From JBAZFF01 sp043815465 (GTDB lineage Bacteria; Patescibacteriota; Minisyncoccia; Minisyncoccales; RBG-13-42-11): 22,380 nt of DNA. Positions 1 to 8,737 of the stretch are shown piece by piece. The stretch covers positions 1 through 22,380 of the forward strand of contig JBDRIW010000022.1 of assembly GCA_043815465.1 (NCBI GenBank). Direction: 5' to 3'. Positions within the stretch are counted from its first letter, which is position 1. Each line of letters begins with the position of its first letter. Both the position numbers and the translations under genes were made by a program. The notes below the pieces were generated by a model, which had not been told where the DNA came from, searched no databases, and was given only the letters and a program-made list of their open reading frames with translations.

Positions 1-1790
1 TGTTTGGAATATGGGGAAAGATAGGTTCTTTAATTTCTCTTCCTCCAGTAATGTTACAAAGAACCTTTAATCCTGTGACTGGAAGCATGGAAGGGTTATC
101 AGTATTTTTAGCGATATTCTTAGTTTATTTGATAGGAAGGATAATCAATAAATCAGGAGGATTCTTTAATTATCTTTTACTTTTTTTAATAACTATATTT
201 TTAATTTTGATTGATTTTACTACATCTTGGATAATAATTAGTTTAAGTTTAATTGTATTTTTGGGAATTGCTTTGTGGAAAAGAATATTTAAAGAGGATG
301 TTAACAAATTATTACTACCAATGATATTTGTTATTTTGTCTGTGTTGTTTATCTTTATTAATACCACAGCCATTCAATCAAAACTTCTTGGTTTTCAGAT
401 GCCGAAAGAACAAGTAGTAAGCCAAAGTCAAACATGGATATCCACTTTTGGTGCAGCCACAGAAAATATTAAATCAGGAGTTTTAGGATCGGGAGTAGGA
501 ACTTATCATTATGATTTTTCTAAGTTTAAAACAGAAGGATTTAACGAAAGTATTCTTTGGCAGATAAGGTTTGATAGGACAGGAAGTCATGTGGCTGAAA
601 TATTGGGAACTATGGGATTTTTGGGAGTACTTTCTTATTTGGCTTTAATAGGATTTTTCTTAATGATTTGTTATTTCTTTTTCCAGCAAATTCAAAGAGG
701 TATTCCATTAGCTATGATGTTTTTAGCTTTATTGGTGGCGCAATTCTTCTTTTATCAAAATACAGTTTTAGCCTTTACTTTTTGGTTAATATTAGGACTG
801 TCTGTTGTTAATTGGCAAAAGCCGGTTAATGAAAAGAAAATATCTTTTAAAGATTTTCCTGAGTTATCCTTAGTATTCTCTGTTGTTTTAATAGTCTTTG
901 GATTATTTATCATAACTTCTTATTTCTTTGCTGGTAAATTCTACTTAGCGGATATTAATTATAAAAATGCTGTAGGTCAGGGAAGAACAGTTGCCCTAGA
1001 GAAAGCAGTAGAGTTAAATCCTTATCAAGCTCAATATAAGATAATTTTAGCTAGAGATTATTTAAATAAGATAATTACTGAAGGACAAAAATCAGCAGAC
1101 CAACAAAGCCAGACATTGTTATCAGATTATGTTCAGAAATCAATAGCTTATGCTAAAGGAGGAGAGTTGGGAGGAAGTACTATTAAAGGAGCTGTGGAAA
1201 TATCTCCGAAAAGGGTTGCTGGTTGGGAAACATTGGGTATGATTTACAGAGATATTCAAGGATTAGCTCAAGGAGCTTTAGATTGGGGAATTACATCATT
1301 CCAAGAAGCTGTAAGTTTAGAGCCTACTAATCCTGTCTTACGTACTGAATTAGGAAAATTATATTTATCGTCTGGGAATAGGGAGGAAGCAATAAATGAA
1401 TTTAATGTAGCTAAACGATTAAAGCCAAATTATATTGATCCTTCTATCCAGCTTGCTTTATTGTACGAGTCAGAAAATGATCTTGTTCAGGCTATCGCAG
1501 AAATAGAAAATACAGAATCTATTGCTCCGTTAAACACAGAAGTTTTATTTCAGCTAGGAAGGTTATATTTCAACAATAATCAGATAGATGACAGTATAAG
1601 TAAGTTTGAATTGGTGATAAGCATTATGCCACAACATGCTAATGCTCATTATTCTTTGGGAACAGCCTATCAGAGGAATGGGCAAATTGCAAAAGCCATT
1701 GCAGAGTTCGAAAAAGTACTGGAATTAAATCCAGATAATGCAGATGTAAAAAATAAGCTTAATAGCTTAAAAGGAGGGTCTGAGGAGTAG
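1..1790 (+). CDS. O-antigen ligase/polymerase-like membrane protein with TPR tail (5' partial)
   Basis: The frame is open to the left edge: 16 codons before the first ATG (position 51) read without a stop, so that ATG is internal and the gene starts outside the window. Counting from position 51, hydrophobic segments lie near residues 16-32, 41-75, 87-104, 189-211, 218-254 and 272-294. Between them is an extracytoplasmic stretch with GSGVGTY and, near 178-192, a GSHVAEILGTMGFLG segment. This resembles the HN..L..LAE.G..G signature of the Wzy_C/O-antigen ligase family. After the last membrane segment come TPR-like helical repeats, clearest at about 429-564 (A-x-LEP-N / G-LY / A-EF-K pattern). 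By family, such proteins polymerise or ligate surface glycans from lipid-linked donors; the TPR part probably binds partners. The specific substrate is unknown. It ends 169 bases before the rpoB ATG. Confidence 0.8.
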   Translation, partial: FGIWGKIGSLISLPPVMLQRTFNPVTGSMEGLSVFLAIFLVYLIGRIINKSGGFFNYLLLFLITIFLILIDFTTSWIIISLSLIVFLGIALWKRIFKEDVNKLLLPMIFVILSVLFIFINTTAIQSKLLGFQMPKEQVVSQSQTWISTFGAATENIKSGVLGSGVGTYHYDFSKFKTEGFNESILWQIRFDRTGSHVAEILGTMGFLGVLSYLALIGFFLMICYFFFQQIQRGIPLAMMFLALLVAQFFFYQNTVLAFTFWLILGLSVVNWQKPVNEKKISFKDFPELSLVFSVVLIVFGLFIITSYFFAGKFYLADINYKNAVGQGRTVALEKAVELNPYQAQYKIILARDYLNKIITEGQKSADQQSQTLLSDYVQKSIAYAKGGELGGSTIKGAVEISPKRVAGWETLGMIYRDIQGLAQGALDWGITSFQEAVSLEPTNPVLRTELGKLYLSSGNREEAINEFNVAKRLKPNYIDPSIQLALLYESENDLVQAIAEIENTESIAPLNTEVLFQLGRLYFNNNQIDDSISKFELVISIMPQHANAHYSLGTAYQRNGQIAKAIAEFEKVLELNPDNADVKNKLNSLKGGSEE

Positions 1791-1805
1791 TATAAATAGA
1801 AAAGC

Positions 1806-1834
1806 TTGACAGATTTTAACATATAGTGTATCAT
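1806..1834 (+). promoter_or_regulatory. sigma70-type promoter for rpoB-rpoC-ftsK
   Basis: A perfect -35 TTGACA (1806-1811), a 17-base spacer and a -10 TATCAT (1829-1834, 5 of 6 consensus) lie between the upstream membrane protein gene and rpoB. The predicted start is near 1841, giving an RNA leader of about 100-120 bases. A second TATAAT at 1875-1880 has no good -35 at normal spacing. Confidence 0.6.
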
Positions 1835-1894
1835 TAAATTTACTTGTTTTGTATTTATAGGATTTTTAATATTTTATAATAATTTGATTTTAAC

Positions 1895-1944
1895 CCCCTT
1901 TTTATAAAATTTGAGTAATCATTTACCCTAAATTTTGATTGGGG
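1895..1944 (+). promoter_or_regulatory. possible hairpin in the rpoB leader, next to the start
   Basis: Bases 1905-1913 can pair with 1929-1937 (seven A-U pairs closed by G-U at both ends). Outside this, CCCC (1895-1898) can pair with GGGG (1941-1944), across a 6/3 internal loop. GGGGA at 1941-1945 is the only Shine-Dalgarno-like block near the start, so pairing could mask it. The inner stem is all A-U and weak. This is an inference from base pairing alone. Confidence 0.25.
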
Positions 1945-1959
1945 AATTTTTTGCGTCTT

Positions 1960-4900
1960 ATGACTGCCCATAGAACAAAAAACTTTACTAAGTCAAAAGT
2001 AGAATTAAAGCTTCCTTATCTACTTGATATTCAGAAAGATAACTGGAAGCTTTTTTGGGATAGAGATTTAAAAGAATTATTTCATGAAGTTTCTCCTCTG
2101 AGAGATTACACTGGAAAAGAATTAGAACTTTGGTTTACTGATTTTAAATTAGAAGAACCTAAATATAAAACTGATTTAGAAGCTAAGAAAAATAATGATT
2201 CTTATGAAGCTTCTTTAAGAGTAAAAACTAAACTTGTTAATTTAAAAACAAAAGAGATTAAAGACCAAGAAGTTTTTTTATGCGATTTCCCATTGATGAC
2301 AGAAAGGGGAACTTTTATTGTTAATGGAGTAGAAAGAGTAACTATATCCCAGCTGATCCGTTCATCTGGGGCTTTCTTTACCTCACAAAAAACAGGGAAT
2401 AGAAGTTATTTTGGAGCTAAAATTATTCCCAATAGAGGAGCTTGGTTAGAATTTGAAACAGAAAGTTCAGGAGCTATTGCAGTTAAAATAGATAGAAGAA
2501 GGAAGGTAATGGCCACTACTATATTAAAAGCTTTTGGTGCAGGAGATGAAAAAGCTATTAAGAATTTATTTAAGGATGTTGATAATGGAGAAAACGTTAG
2601 ATATATAGAAGAGACCTTTAAAAAAGATACAGCTGTAGACCAAGGAGAGGCTTTTGTAGAAGTATATCAGAGATTAAGACCAGGAGATTTAGCTACTCCA
2701 GACACTGCTAAAGAATTAATAGAAAACATGTTTTTTAATTTTGAAAGATATGATTTATCTAAGGTAGGAAGATGGAGGATGTGGCAAAGACTTTCTAATT
2801 TAAAGAGGAAAAAAGAGGAAGAAGAGATAGAACCTACAGATAGAGTTTTGAAATTAGAAGACGTAGTAGAAGTTATAAAAGAAATAATACGTTTAAATAA
2901 TACCCCAGGGGCTAAACCTGATCAAATAGATCATTTGGGAAACAGAAGAGTTAGAACATTGAATGAATTATTACAGAACAGATTGAGAGTTGGTCTTATG
3001 AGAATGGAAAGAATTATCAAAGACAGAATGTCTACTTTAGATGTTTATACCCTAACTCCCAATCAGCTAATTAATCCAAGACCGTTTATGGCAGTGGTAA
3101 AGGAATTCTTTACTTCTTCCCAGATGTCCCAATTTATGGACAATGAAAATCCATTGGCAGAATTGGAACATAAGAGAAGACTATCAGCTACAGGCCCTGG
3201 AGGATTAACACGTGAGCGAGCTGGTTTTGAAGTTAGAGATGTTCAGCCTTCCCATTATGGAAGAATCTGTCCTATTGAAACACCAGAGGGTCCTAACATC
3301 GGATTAGTAGGACATATGGCTTCTTTCTCAAAGATTAATAAATATGGATTTTTAGAAACTCCTTATTTTAAAGTTAATAAAACAAAAGTAATTTTTAAGC
3401 CAGAATATTTAAATGCTTATCAAGAAGAGCAGAATAATATTGCCTCAGGTTCTGTACTTTTAGACAAAGAAGGAAAGATTGTTCCTCAAAGAGTAGAGGC
3501 TAGACTGAAAGGAGAACCAGGGATGATTGAAAAAGATAAGATAGATTATGTTGATGTTTCTACTGAACAGGCAATTTCAATAGCAACTTCTTGTATTCCA
3601 TTTTTACAGAATGATGATGCTAACCGTGCTTTAATGGGATCTAATATGCAAAGGCAATCTGTGCCATTAATTAATCCTGATCCTCCAGTTGTTTCTACTG
3701 GAGTAGAGGATGTAGTGGCTAGAGATTCAGGTCAGGTTATTCTTTCTGAAACAGACGGAACTATTATAGCGGTAGATGCAAATCAAATCGTTGTTAAGTC
3801 CTCTGAAAATCAAAAGAATATTACATATGATTTAAGGACTTTTATTAGAACTAATCAATATACTTGCTTTCATCAAAAACCAATAATTCAAAAAGGACAA
3901 AAAGTTAAAAAAGGAGAAATACTTACCGATGGAGGATCTATTTCTCAGGGAGTACTTTCTTTGGGAAAGAATGTCTTAGTAGCTTTTATGCCTTGGAGAG
4001 GTTATAACTTTGAAGATGCAATTATCATTTCTGAAAGATTAGCTAAGAATGACGCATATACATCTATACATATAGAGAGTTTTATCTGTGATATTAGAGA
4101 AACAAAACTTGGTCCTGAATTAACTACTCCTGATATTCCTAATGTTTCAGAAGAGAAACTCAAGGATTTAGATGAAGAAGGAATAATTAGAGTTGGAGCA
4201 GAAGTAAGTCCAAATGATATTTTAGTTGGAAAGATTTCACCTAAAGGTGAGGCAGATTTAACAGCAGAAGAAAGATTGTTAAGAGCTATTTTTGGAGAAA
4301 AATCTAGAGAAGTTAAGGATTCTTCCTTATTAATGCAGCATGGAAAAAGAGGAAGAGTAGTTGGAGTTAAAATCTTTTCCAGAGAATTGGGGCACAAATT
4401 AGAACCAGGAGTTATTAAGAAAGTAGAGGTAGAAATAGCCCAATTAAGAAAAATTCATGCCGGAGATAAGTTAGCCGGAAGACATGGAAACAAAGGTGTT
4501 ATTTCAGTTGTTATGCCAGAAGAAGAGATGCCATTTATGGAAGACGGAACTCCAGTAGATATTATTTTAAATCCTATCAGTGTTACTTCAAGAATGAATT
4601 TGGGTCAGATTTTAGAAACTCATTTAGGATGGGCAGCTAATAAATTAGGGTATAGAGCAATTACCCCTTCTTTGGCTGGAGCTAATGAAGAAGACATTAA
4701 AAGAGAATTAAAAGAAGCAGGATTGCCAGAAGATGGAAAAATACAATTATTTGATGGGAGAACAGGAGATTCTTTCTCAAAACCAATTACTGTGGGTTAC
4801 ATATATATGATGAAGCTTATTCATATGGTAGAAGATAAAATCCATATGAGATCCATTGGTCCTTACTCTTTAATCACTCAGCAACCATTAGGAGGTAAGG

Positions 4901-5160
4901 CTCAATTTGGAGGACAGAGATTTGGGGAGATGGAAGTTTGGGCGTTGGAAGGATACGGAGCAGCTCATGTTTTGCAGGAAATGTTAACTATTAAATCTGA
5001 TGATGTTGCAGGAAGAGCAGCTACTTATGAATCAATATTGAAAGGAGAAGAAATTAAGAATCCTAGTACCCCAGCTGCTTTTAATTTATTAGTAGCTGAA
5101 ATTAAAGCTCTTGGTTTAAGTGTCGAAATAAGAGAAAAACCAAGAGAAAGAAGACAATAA
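1960..5160 (+). CDS. rpoB: DNA-directed RNA polymerase subunit beta
   Basis: Beta subunit of RNA polymerase, about 1066 residues, shorter than the 1342 of E. coli, so large lineage inserts are missing. From the ATG at 1960: FPLMTERGTFIVNG in the N-terminal lobe; the rifampicin cluster at about 386-412 (SSQMSQFMDNENPL then HKRRLSATGPGG); GGLTRERAGFEVRDV and IETPEGPNIGL just after; DDANRALMGSNMQRQ; HAGDKLAGRHGNKG from about 833; and, near the C-terminus, GGKAQFGGQRFGEMEVWALE. These leave no doubt. In-frame TTG codons at 1939 and 1951 are alternative starts; TTG 1951 has GGGGA five bases upstream. I prefer the ATG because it places the conserved FTK..VELKLPYLL segment at the usual distance from the start. 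The stop is one base before rpoC. No rplKAJL genes precede it. Confidence 0.98.
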   Translation: MTAHRTKNFTKSKVELKLPYLLDIQKDNWKLFWDRDLKELFHEVSPLRDYTGKELELWFTDFKLEEPKYKTDLEAKKNNDSYEASLRVKTKLVNLKTKEIKDQEVFLCDFPLMTERGTFIVNGVERVTISQLIRSSGAFFTSQKTGNRSYFGAKIIPNRGAWLEFETESSGAIAVKIDRRRKVMATTILKAFGAGDEKAIKNLFKDVDNGENVRYIEETFKKDTAVDQGEAFVEVYQRLRPGDLATPDTAKELIENMFFNFERYDLSKVGRWRMWQRLSNLKRKKEEEEIEPTDRVLKLEDVVEVIKEIIRLNNTPGAKPDQIDHLGNRRVRTLNELLQNRLRVGLMRMERIIKDRMSTLDVYTLTPNQLINPRPFMAVVKEFFTSSQMSQFMDNENPLAELEHKRRLSATGPGGLTRERAGFEVRDVQPSHYGRICPIETPEGPNIGLVGHMASFSKINKYGFLETPYFKVNKTKVIFKPEYLNAYQEEQNNIASGSVLLDKEGKIVPQRVEARLKGEPGMIEKDKIDYVDVSTEQAISIATSCIPFLQNDDANRALMGSNMQRQSVPLINPDPPVVSTGVEDVVARDSGQVILSETDGTIIAVDANQIVVKSSENQKNITYDLRTFIRTNQYTCFHQKPIIQKGQKVKKGEILTDGGSISQGVLSLGKNVLVAFMPWRGYNFEDAIIISERLAKNDAYTSIHIESFICDIRETKLGPELTTPDIPNVSEEKLKDLDEEGIIRVGAEVSPNDILVGKISPKGEADLTAEERLLRAIFGEKSREVKDSSLLMQHGKRGRVVGVKIFSRELGHKLEPGVIKKVEVEIAQLRKIHAGDKLAGRHGNKGVISVVMPEEEMPFMEDGTPVDIILNPISVTSRMNLGQILETHLGWAANKLGYRAITPSLAGANEEDIKRELKEAGLPEDGKIQLFDGRTGDSFSKPITVGYIYMMKLIHMVEDKIHMRSIGPYSLITQQPLGGKAQFGGQRFGEMEVWALEGYGAAHVLQEMLTIKSDDVAGRAATYESILKGEEIKNPSTPAAFNLLVAEIKALGLSVEIREKPRERRQ

Positions 5161-5161
5161 T

Positions 5162-8100
5162 ATGTATGTATCAGATATAGAAGCCATTAGAATAAAGCTA
5201 GCATCTCCAGAAGACATTATAAGTTGGTCTAATGGAGAAGTTACGAAGCCAGAAACAATTAATTACAGAACTCAGAAATCTGAGAAGGATGGTTTGTTTT
5301 GTGAAAAAATATTTGGTCCTACAAAAGATTATGAATGTTATTGTGGAAAATATAAAAGAATCCGTTATAAGGGAATGGTTTGTGATAGATGTGGAGTGGA
5401 GGTTACTAAAGCTACTGTTCGTAGAGAAAGAATGGGTCATATTAAATTAGCTACTCCTGCTTCTCACATTTGGTTTTTAAGAGGAGTTCCTTCAAGAATG
5501 GGAATGGTTTTAGATATTCCAATGCAACAATTGGAGAAGGTAATATATTTTGCTTCCTATATAGTGGTTAATACTAATGAGGATGCTAAAAAGAGAATTT
5601 TAGAAGATATAGAAAAAGAATATAAGCAAAAGATAAAAGAACAAAAAGGAGTAGATAAGAAAGAGGCTATAAAGCTTGGAGATTTGAAATCCGCTAGAGA
5701 TAGGGCGAAAGAAGAAGTAAATATCCTATCTCCTATGAAGGTGTTATCTGAAATAGATTATCACAAGTTTTCTATGAAATATGGAGAGGCTTTTGAAGCA
5801 GGAACTGGAGCAGAGGTTTTAGAAGGACTATTTAAAAAAATAGATTTAAGAAAACAAATAAATAAATTATTGGCTGAGCTAAAAGATGCACAGCCATTGA
5901 ATAGAAGAAAGATTTTATTAAGATTAAGATTATACAAAGGAATGCAGAAAGCTGGAGTAAGACCTGAATGGATGTTTCTTTCAGTCTTACCTATTATTCC
6001 TCCAGATTTGAGACCAATGGTTCAATTGGATGGGGGAAGATATGCTTCTTCTGATTTAAATGATCTATATAGAAGAGTTATAAATAGAAACAATCGTTTG
6101 AAATATTTATTAGAAATAGGATCTCCTGAAGTTATTGTTAGGAATGAAAAGAGAATGTTGCAAGAAGCTGTAGACGCTTTGATAGATAATAGCATGAGAA
6201 AGGGAACTATGACCGTAGCTACTACAGGGGGAAAGAGATTATTAAAGTCTTTAGCTGATATTTTAAAGGGAAAACAAGGTAGATTTAGACAGAATCTTTT
6301 AGGAAAAAGAGTAGATTATTCTGGAAGATCAGTTATTGTTGTAGGTCCTGAAATGAAATTAAGTCAGGTTGGTTTACCTAAGATAATGGCTTTAGAATTA
6401 TTTAAACCTTTTGTAATAAATAAGATATTAGAAAGAGAATTAGCTTATAATGTAAGAGGAGCTACTAGATTAATAGAAGAACAGACAGATGAAGTGTGGG
6501 CTATTCTAGAAGAAGTTGTGGCTCATAAAGTAGTAATGTTGAATAGAGCCCCTACTTTGCATAGGCTTGGAATTCAAGCTTTCTATCCTATATTAATAGA
6601 AGGAGAATCAATAAAATTACATCCTTTGGTTTGTAAGGCCTTTAATGCTGACTTTGATGGAGACCAAATGGCAGTTCATTTACCTTTATCAGACATAGCT
6701 CAAAAAGAAGCTAAAGAATTAATGCTTTCCAGCTCAAATCTTTTAAAACCAGCTACAGGAACTCCTATAGTTACCCTACATCAAGACATAGCTTTAGGTT
6801 GTTATTACTTAACTAAAATGGTAGATGGATTAAGGGGAGAGGGAAAACCATTTTCTTCGCCAGAAGAAGTCATCTTAGCTTATGAAAGAAAAGATATAGA
6901 ATTGAAAGCTAAAATAAAAGTTAAACTACACAATGAAAAGAATTTAACAGAAACTAGTGTTGGTAGAATCATTTTCAATGAATCTATTCCAGAAGAACTA
7001 CCTTTTCAGAATATTGAAATAAAAATAAAAGATCTAGAAACAATCACTAGAGATATTTTAAGAAAGCATGGGAATGAAAAAACAGAAACTTTCTTGGATA
7101 AAGTAAAATCAATAGGTTTTGAATATTCAACTTGGGCAGGTGTTTCTTGGGGAATGGATGATTTAATTGTTCCTCCCGAAAAACCAGGAATAATTAAAGA
7201 GGCAGAAATAGAAGTTGAAAAGATAGAAGGACATTATAAAAAAGGACTTTTGTCTAGGGAAGAAAAGGGAGCTAGGGTAATTGAAATATGGAGTAGAGTT
7301 AAAACAAAAATTGAAGAATTAGTTCCAAAAACACTTCCAGAAGATGGCTCAGTTTTCCAAATTATTACTTCAGGAGCTAAGGGTTCTTGGGGACAACCTG
7401 TTCAGATGAGTGGAATGAAGGGATTGGTTATTAATCCTGCTGGTCAGATTATTGAGTTACCTATTAAAAATTCATTTAAAGAAGGGTTTGGTGTATTGGA
7501 ATTCTTTATTTCTACTCATGGAGCTAGAAAGGGAACAGCAGATACAGCCCTACGTACTTCAACGGCAGGATATTTAACAAGAAGATTAGTGGATGTTTCT
7601 CATGATATTATAATTACAGAAGAAGATTGTAGGGATTCAGAAGGAATGGTTCTATATAGAAAAGATTCAGATGAATTAGGACAAAACTTTATTTATAAAA
7701 TATTAGGAAGAACAATATTAGAATCCATACCAAAAATATGTAAGAAAGGAGATCTCCTAGATTGGGACATATCAGAGAAGATAGTAGGGGCTGGAATTGA
7801 AAAGATTATAGTAAGGTCTACTTTAACTTGTAAGTCTCCTAGGGGAGTATGTCAGAAATGTTATGGATGGGATTTAGGACATAATAAATTAATTAATCTC
7901 GGAGAAGCAGTTGGAGTAGTAGCTGCTCAAGCTATTGGAGAACCAGGAACTCAGTTAACTATGAGAACCTTCCATACAGGAGGAGTAGCAGGAGGGAGAG
8001 ATATTACTATGGGTCTTCCTAGAGTTCAGGAGATATTTGAATCTAGATCTCCTAATGGAAAAGCAGAAATATCTCAGTCAGATGGAAAAGTTGTTGAGAT

Positions 8101-8737
8101 AACTGAGGATAAAGTTGTTAAAATAAATCCAAAAGATCCTAAAACTAAGAAAGCAGATTTATTAGAATATAAGATTAATCCTAAATCAGCTATTTGGGTT
8201 AATGTTGGAGATGAAGTTAAAAAAGGACAACAGTTATCTGAAGGAAATTTGGATTTGAAAGAATTATTTAAATTAACAAACGTAGAAACCACTCAAAGAT
8301 ATATTATAAGAGAAATACAAAAGATATATGTTTCTCAAGGTGCTTTAATTCATGACAAGCACGTAGAAGTTATTTGTCGTCAGATGTTCTCAAGAATGAG
8401 AATTAAGGATTCTGGAGATTCTTTCTTTAGCATTGGAGAAATAGTTGAAAATACAAGAATAATAGAAGAAAATACTAAGCTTAAAGAAGAGGGGAAGAAA
8501 CAAGCAAAAGCTGTTCCTGTTCTATTAGGAATTTCTAGAGTAGCTTTAACTACAGATAGTTTCTTATCAGCAGCCTCTTTTCAAGAAACATCTCGTGTTT
8601 TAATTAAGGCAGCTCTAGAAGGAAAAGAAGATAGATTGAAAGGATTGAAAGAAAACGTGATAATTGGTAAACTAATACCATCAGGCACAGGATTTAGACA
8701 TGAAAAAGAAAAACAGCAAAAAAAGAGCTCTCAATAA
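5162..8737 (+). CDS. rpoC: DNA-directed RNA polymerase subunit beta'
   Basis: Beta' subunit, 1191 residues. The N-terminal zinc ribbon has C59, C61, C74 and C77. Further on are GRFRQNLLGKRVDYSGRSVI and RAPTLHRLGIQAF. The catalytic Mg-binding NADFDGD is at 495-501. The second zinc site uses C823, C890, C897 and C900. The bridge helix/trigger loop region GEAVGVVAAQAIGEPGTQLT leads into TMRTFHTGG from about 933. The large trigger-loop insert seen in E. coli is absent, so the loop runs straight on into GVAGGRDITMGLPR. The start codon is one base after the rpoB stop, so translation is likely coupled. Its last 38 bases overlap the start of ftsK. All catalytic and zinc ligands are present. Confidence 0.98.
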   Translation: MYVSDIEAIRIKLASPEDIISWSNGEVTKPETINYRTQKSEKDGLFCEKIFGPTKDYECYCGKYKRIRYKGMVCDRCGVEVTKATVRRERMGHIKLATPASHIWFLRGVPSRMGMVLDIPMQQLEKVIYFASYIVVNTNEDAKKRILEDIEKEYKQKIKEQKGVDKKEAIKLGDLKSARDRAKEEVNILSPMKVLSEIDYHKFSMKYGEAFEAGTGAEVLEGLFKKIDLRKQINKLLAELKDAQPLNRRKILLRLRLYKGMQKAGVRPEWMFLSVLPIIPPDLRPMVQLDGGRYASSDLNDLYRRVINRNNRLKYLLEIGSPEVIVRNEKRMLQEAVDALIDNSMRKGTMTVATTGGKRLLKSLADILKGKQGRFRQNLLGKRVDYSGRSVIVVGPEMKLSQVGLPKIMALELFKPFVINKILERELAYNVRGATRLIEEQTDEVWAILEEVVAHKVVMLNRAPTLHRLGIQAFYPILIEGESIKLHPLVCKAFNADFDGDQMAVHLPLSDIAQKEAKELMLSSSNLLKPATGTPIVTLHQDIALGCYYLTKMVDGLRGEGKPFSSPEEVILAYERKDIELKAKIKVKLHNEKNLTETSVGRIIFNESIPEELPFQNIEIKIKDLETITRDILRKHGNEKTETFLDKVKSIGFEYSTWAGVSWGMDDLIVPPEKPGIIKEAEIEVEKIEGHYKKGLLSREEKGARVIEIWSRVKTKIEELVPKTLPEDGSVFQIITSGAKGSWGQPVQMSGMKGLVINPAGQIIELPIKNSFKEGFGVLEFFISTHGARKGTADTALRTSTAGYLTRRLVDVSHDIIITEEDCRDSEGMVLYRKDSDELGQNFIYKILGRTILESIPKICKKGDLLDWDISEKIVGAGIEKIIVRSTLTCKSPRGVCQKCYGWDLGHNKLINLGEAVGVVAAQAIGEPGTQLTMRTFHTGGVAGGRDITMGLPRVQEIFESRSPNGKAEISQSDGKVVEITEDKVVKINPKDPKTKKADLLEYKINPKSAIWVNVGDEVKKGQQLSEGNLDLKELFKLTNVETTQRYIIREIQKIYVSQGALIHDKHVEVICRQMFSRMRIKDSGDSFFSIGEIVENTRIIEENTKLKEEGKKQAKAVPVLLGISRVALTTDSFLSAASFQETSRVLIKAALEGKEDRLKGLKENVIIGKLIPSGTGFRHEKEKQQKKSSQ

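Noticed and set aside
51..53. ATG at 51 as the start of the first gene
   Set aside because: The frame stays open to the window edge and the preceding codons encode a plausible membrane-protein stretch, so the gene begins outside.
1875..1880. TATAAT as a second rpoB promoter
   Set aside because: No acceptable -35 at 16-18 bases and no TGN extension; likely chance in AT-rich DNA.
4002..4397. 131-codon minus-strand reading frame inside rpoB, and similar frames inside rpoC, ftsK, recA and RNase J
   Set aside because: They lie wholly antisense or out of frame to well-conserved genes, have no family features, and are explained by codon bias in AT-rich DNA.
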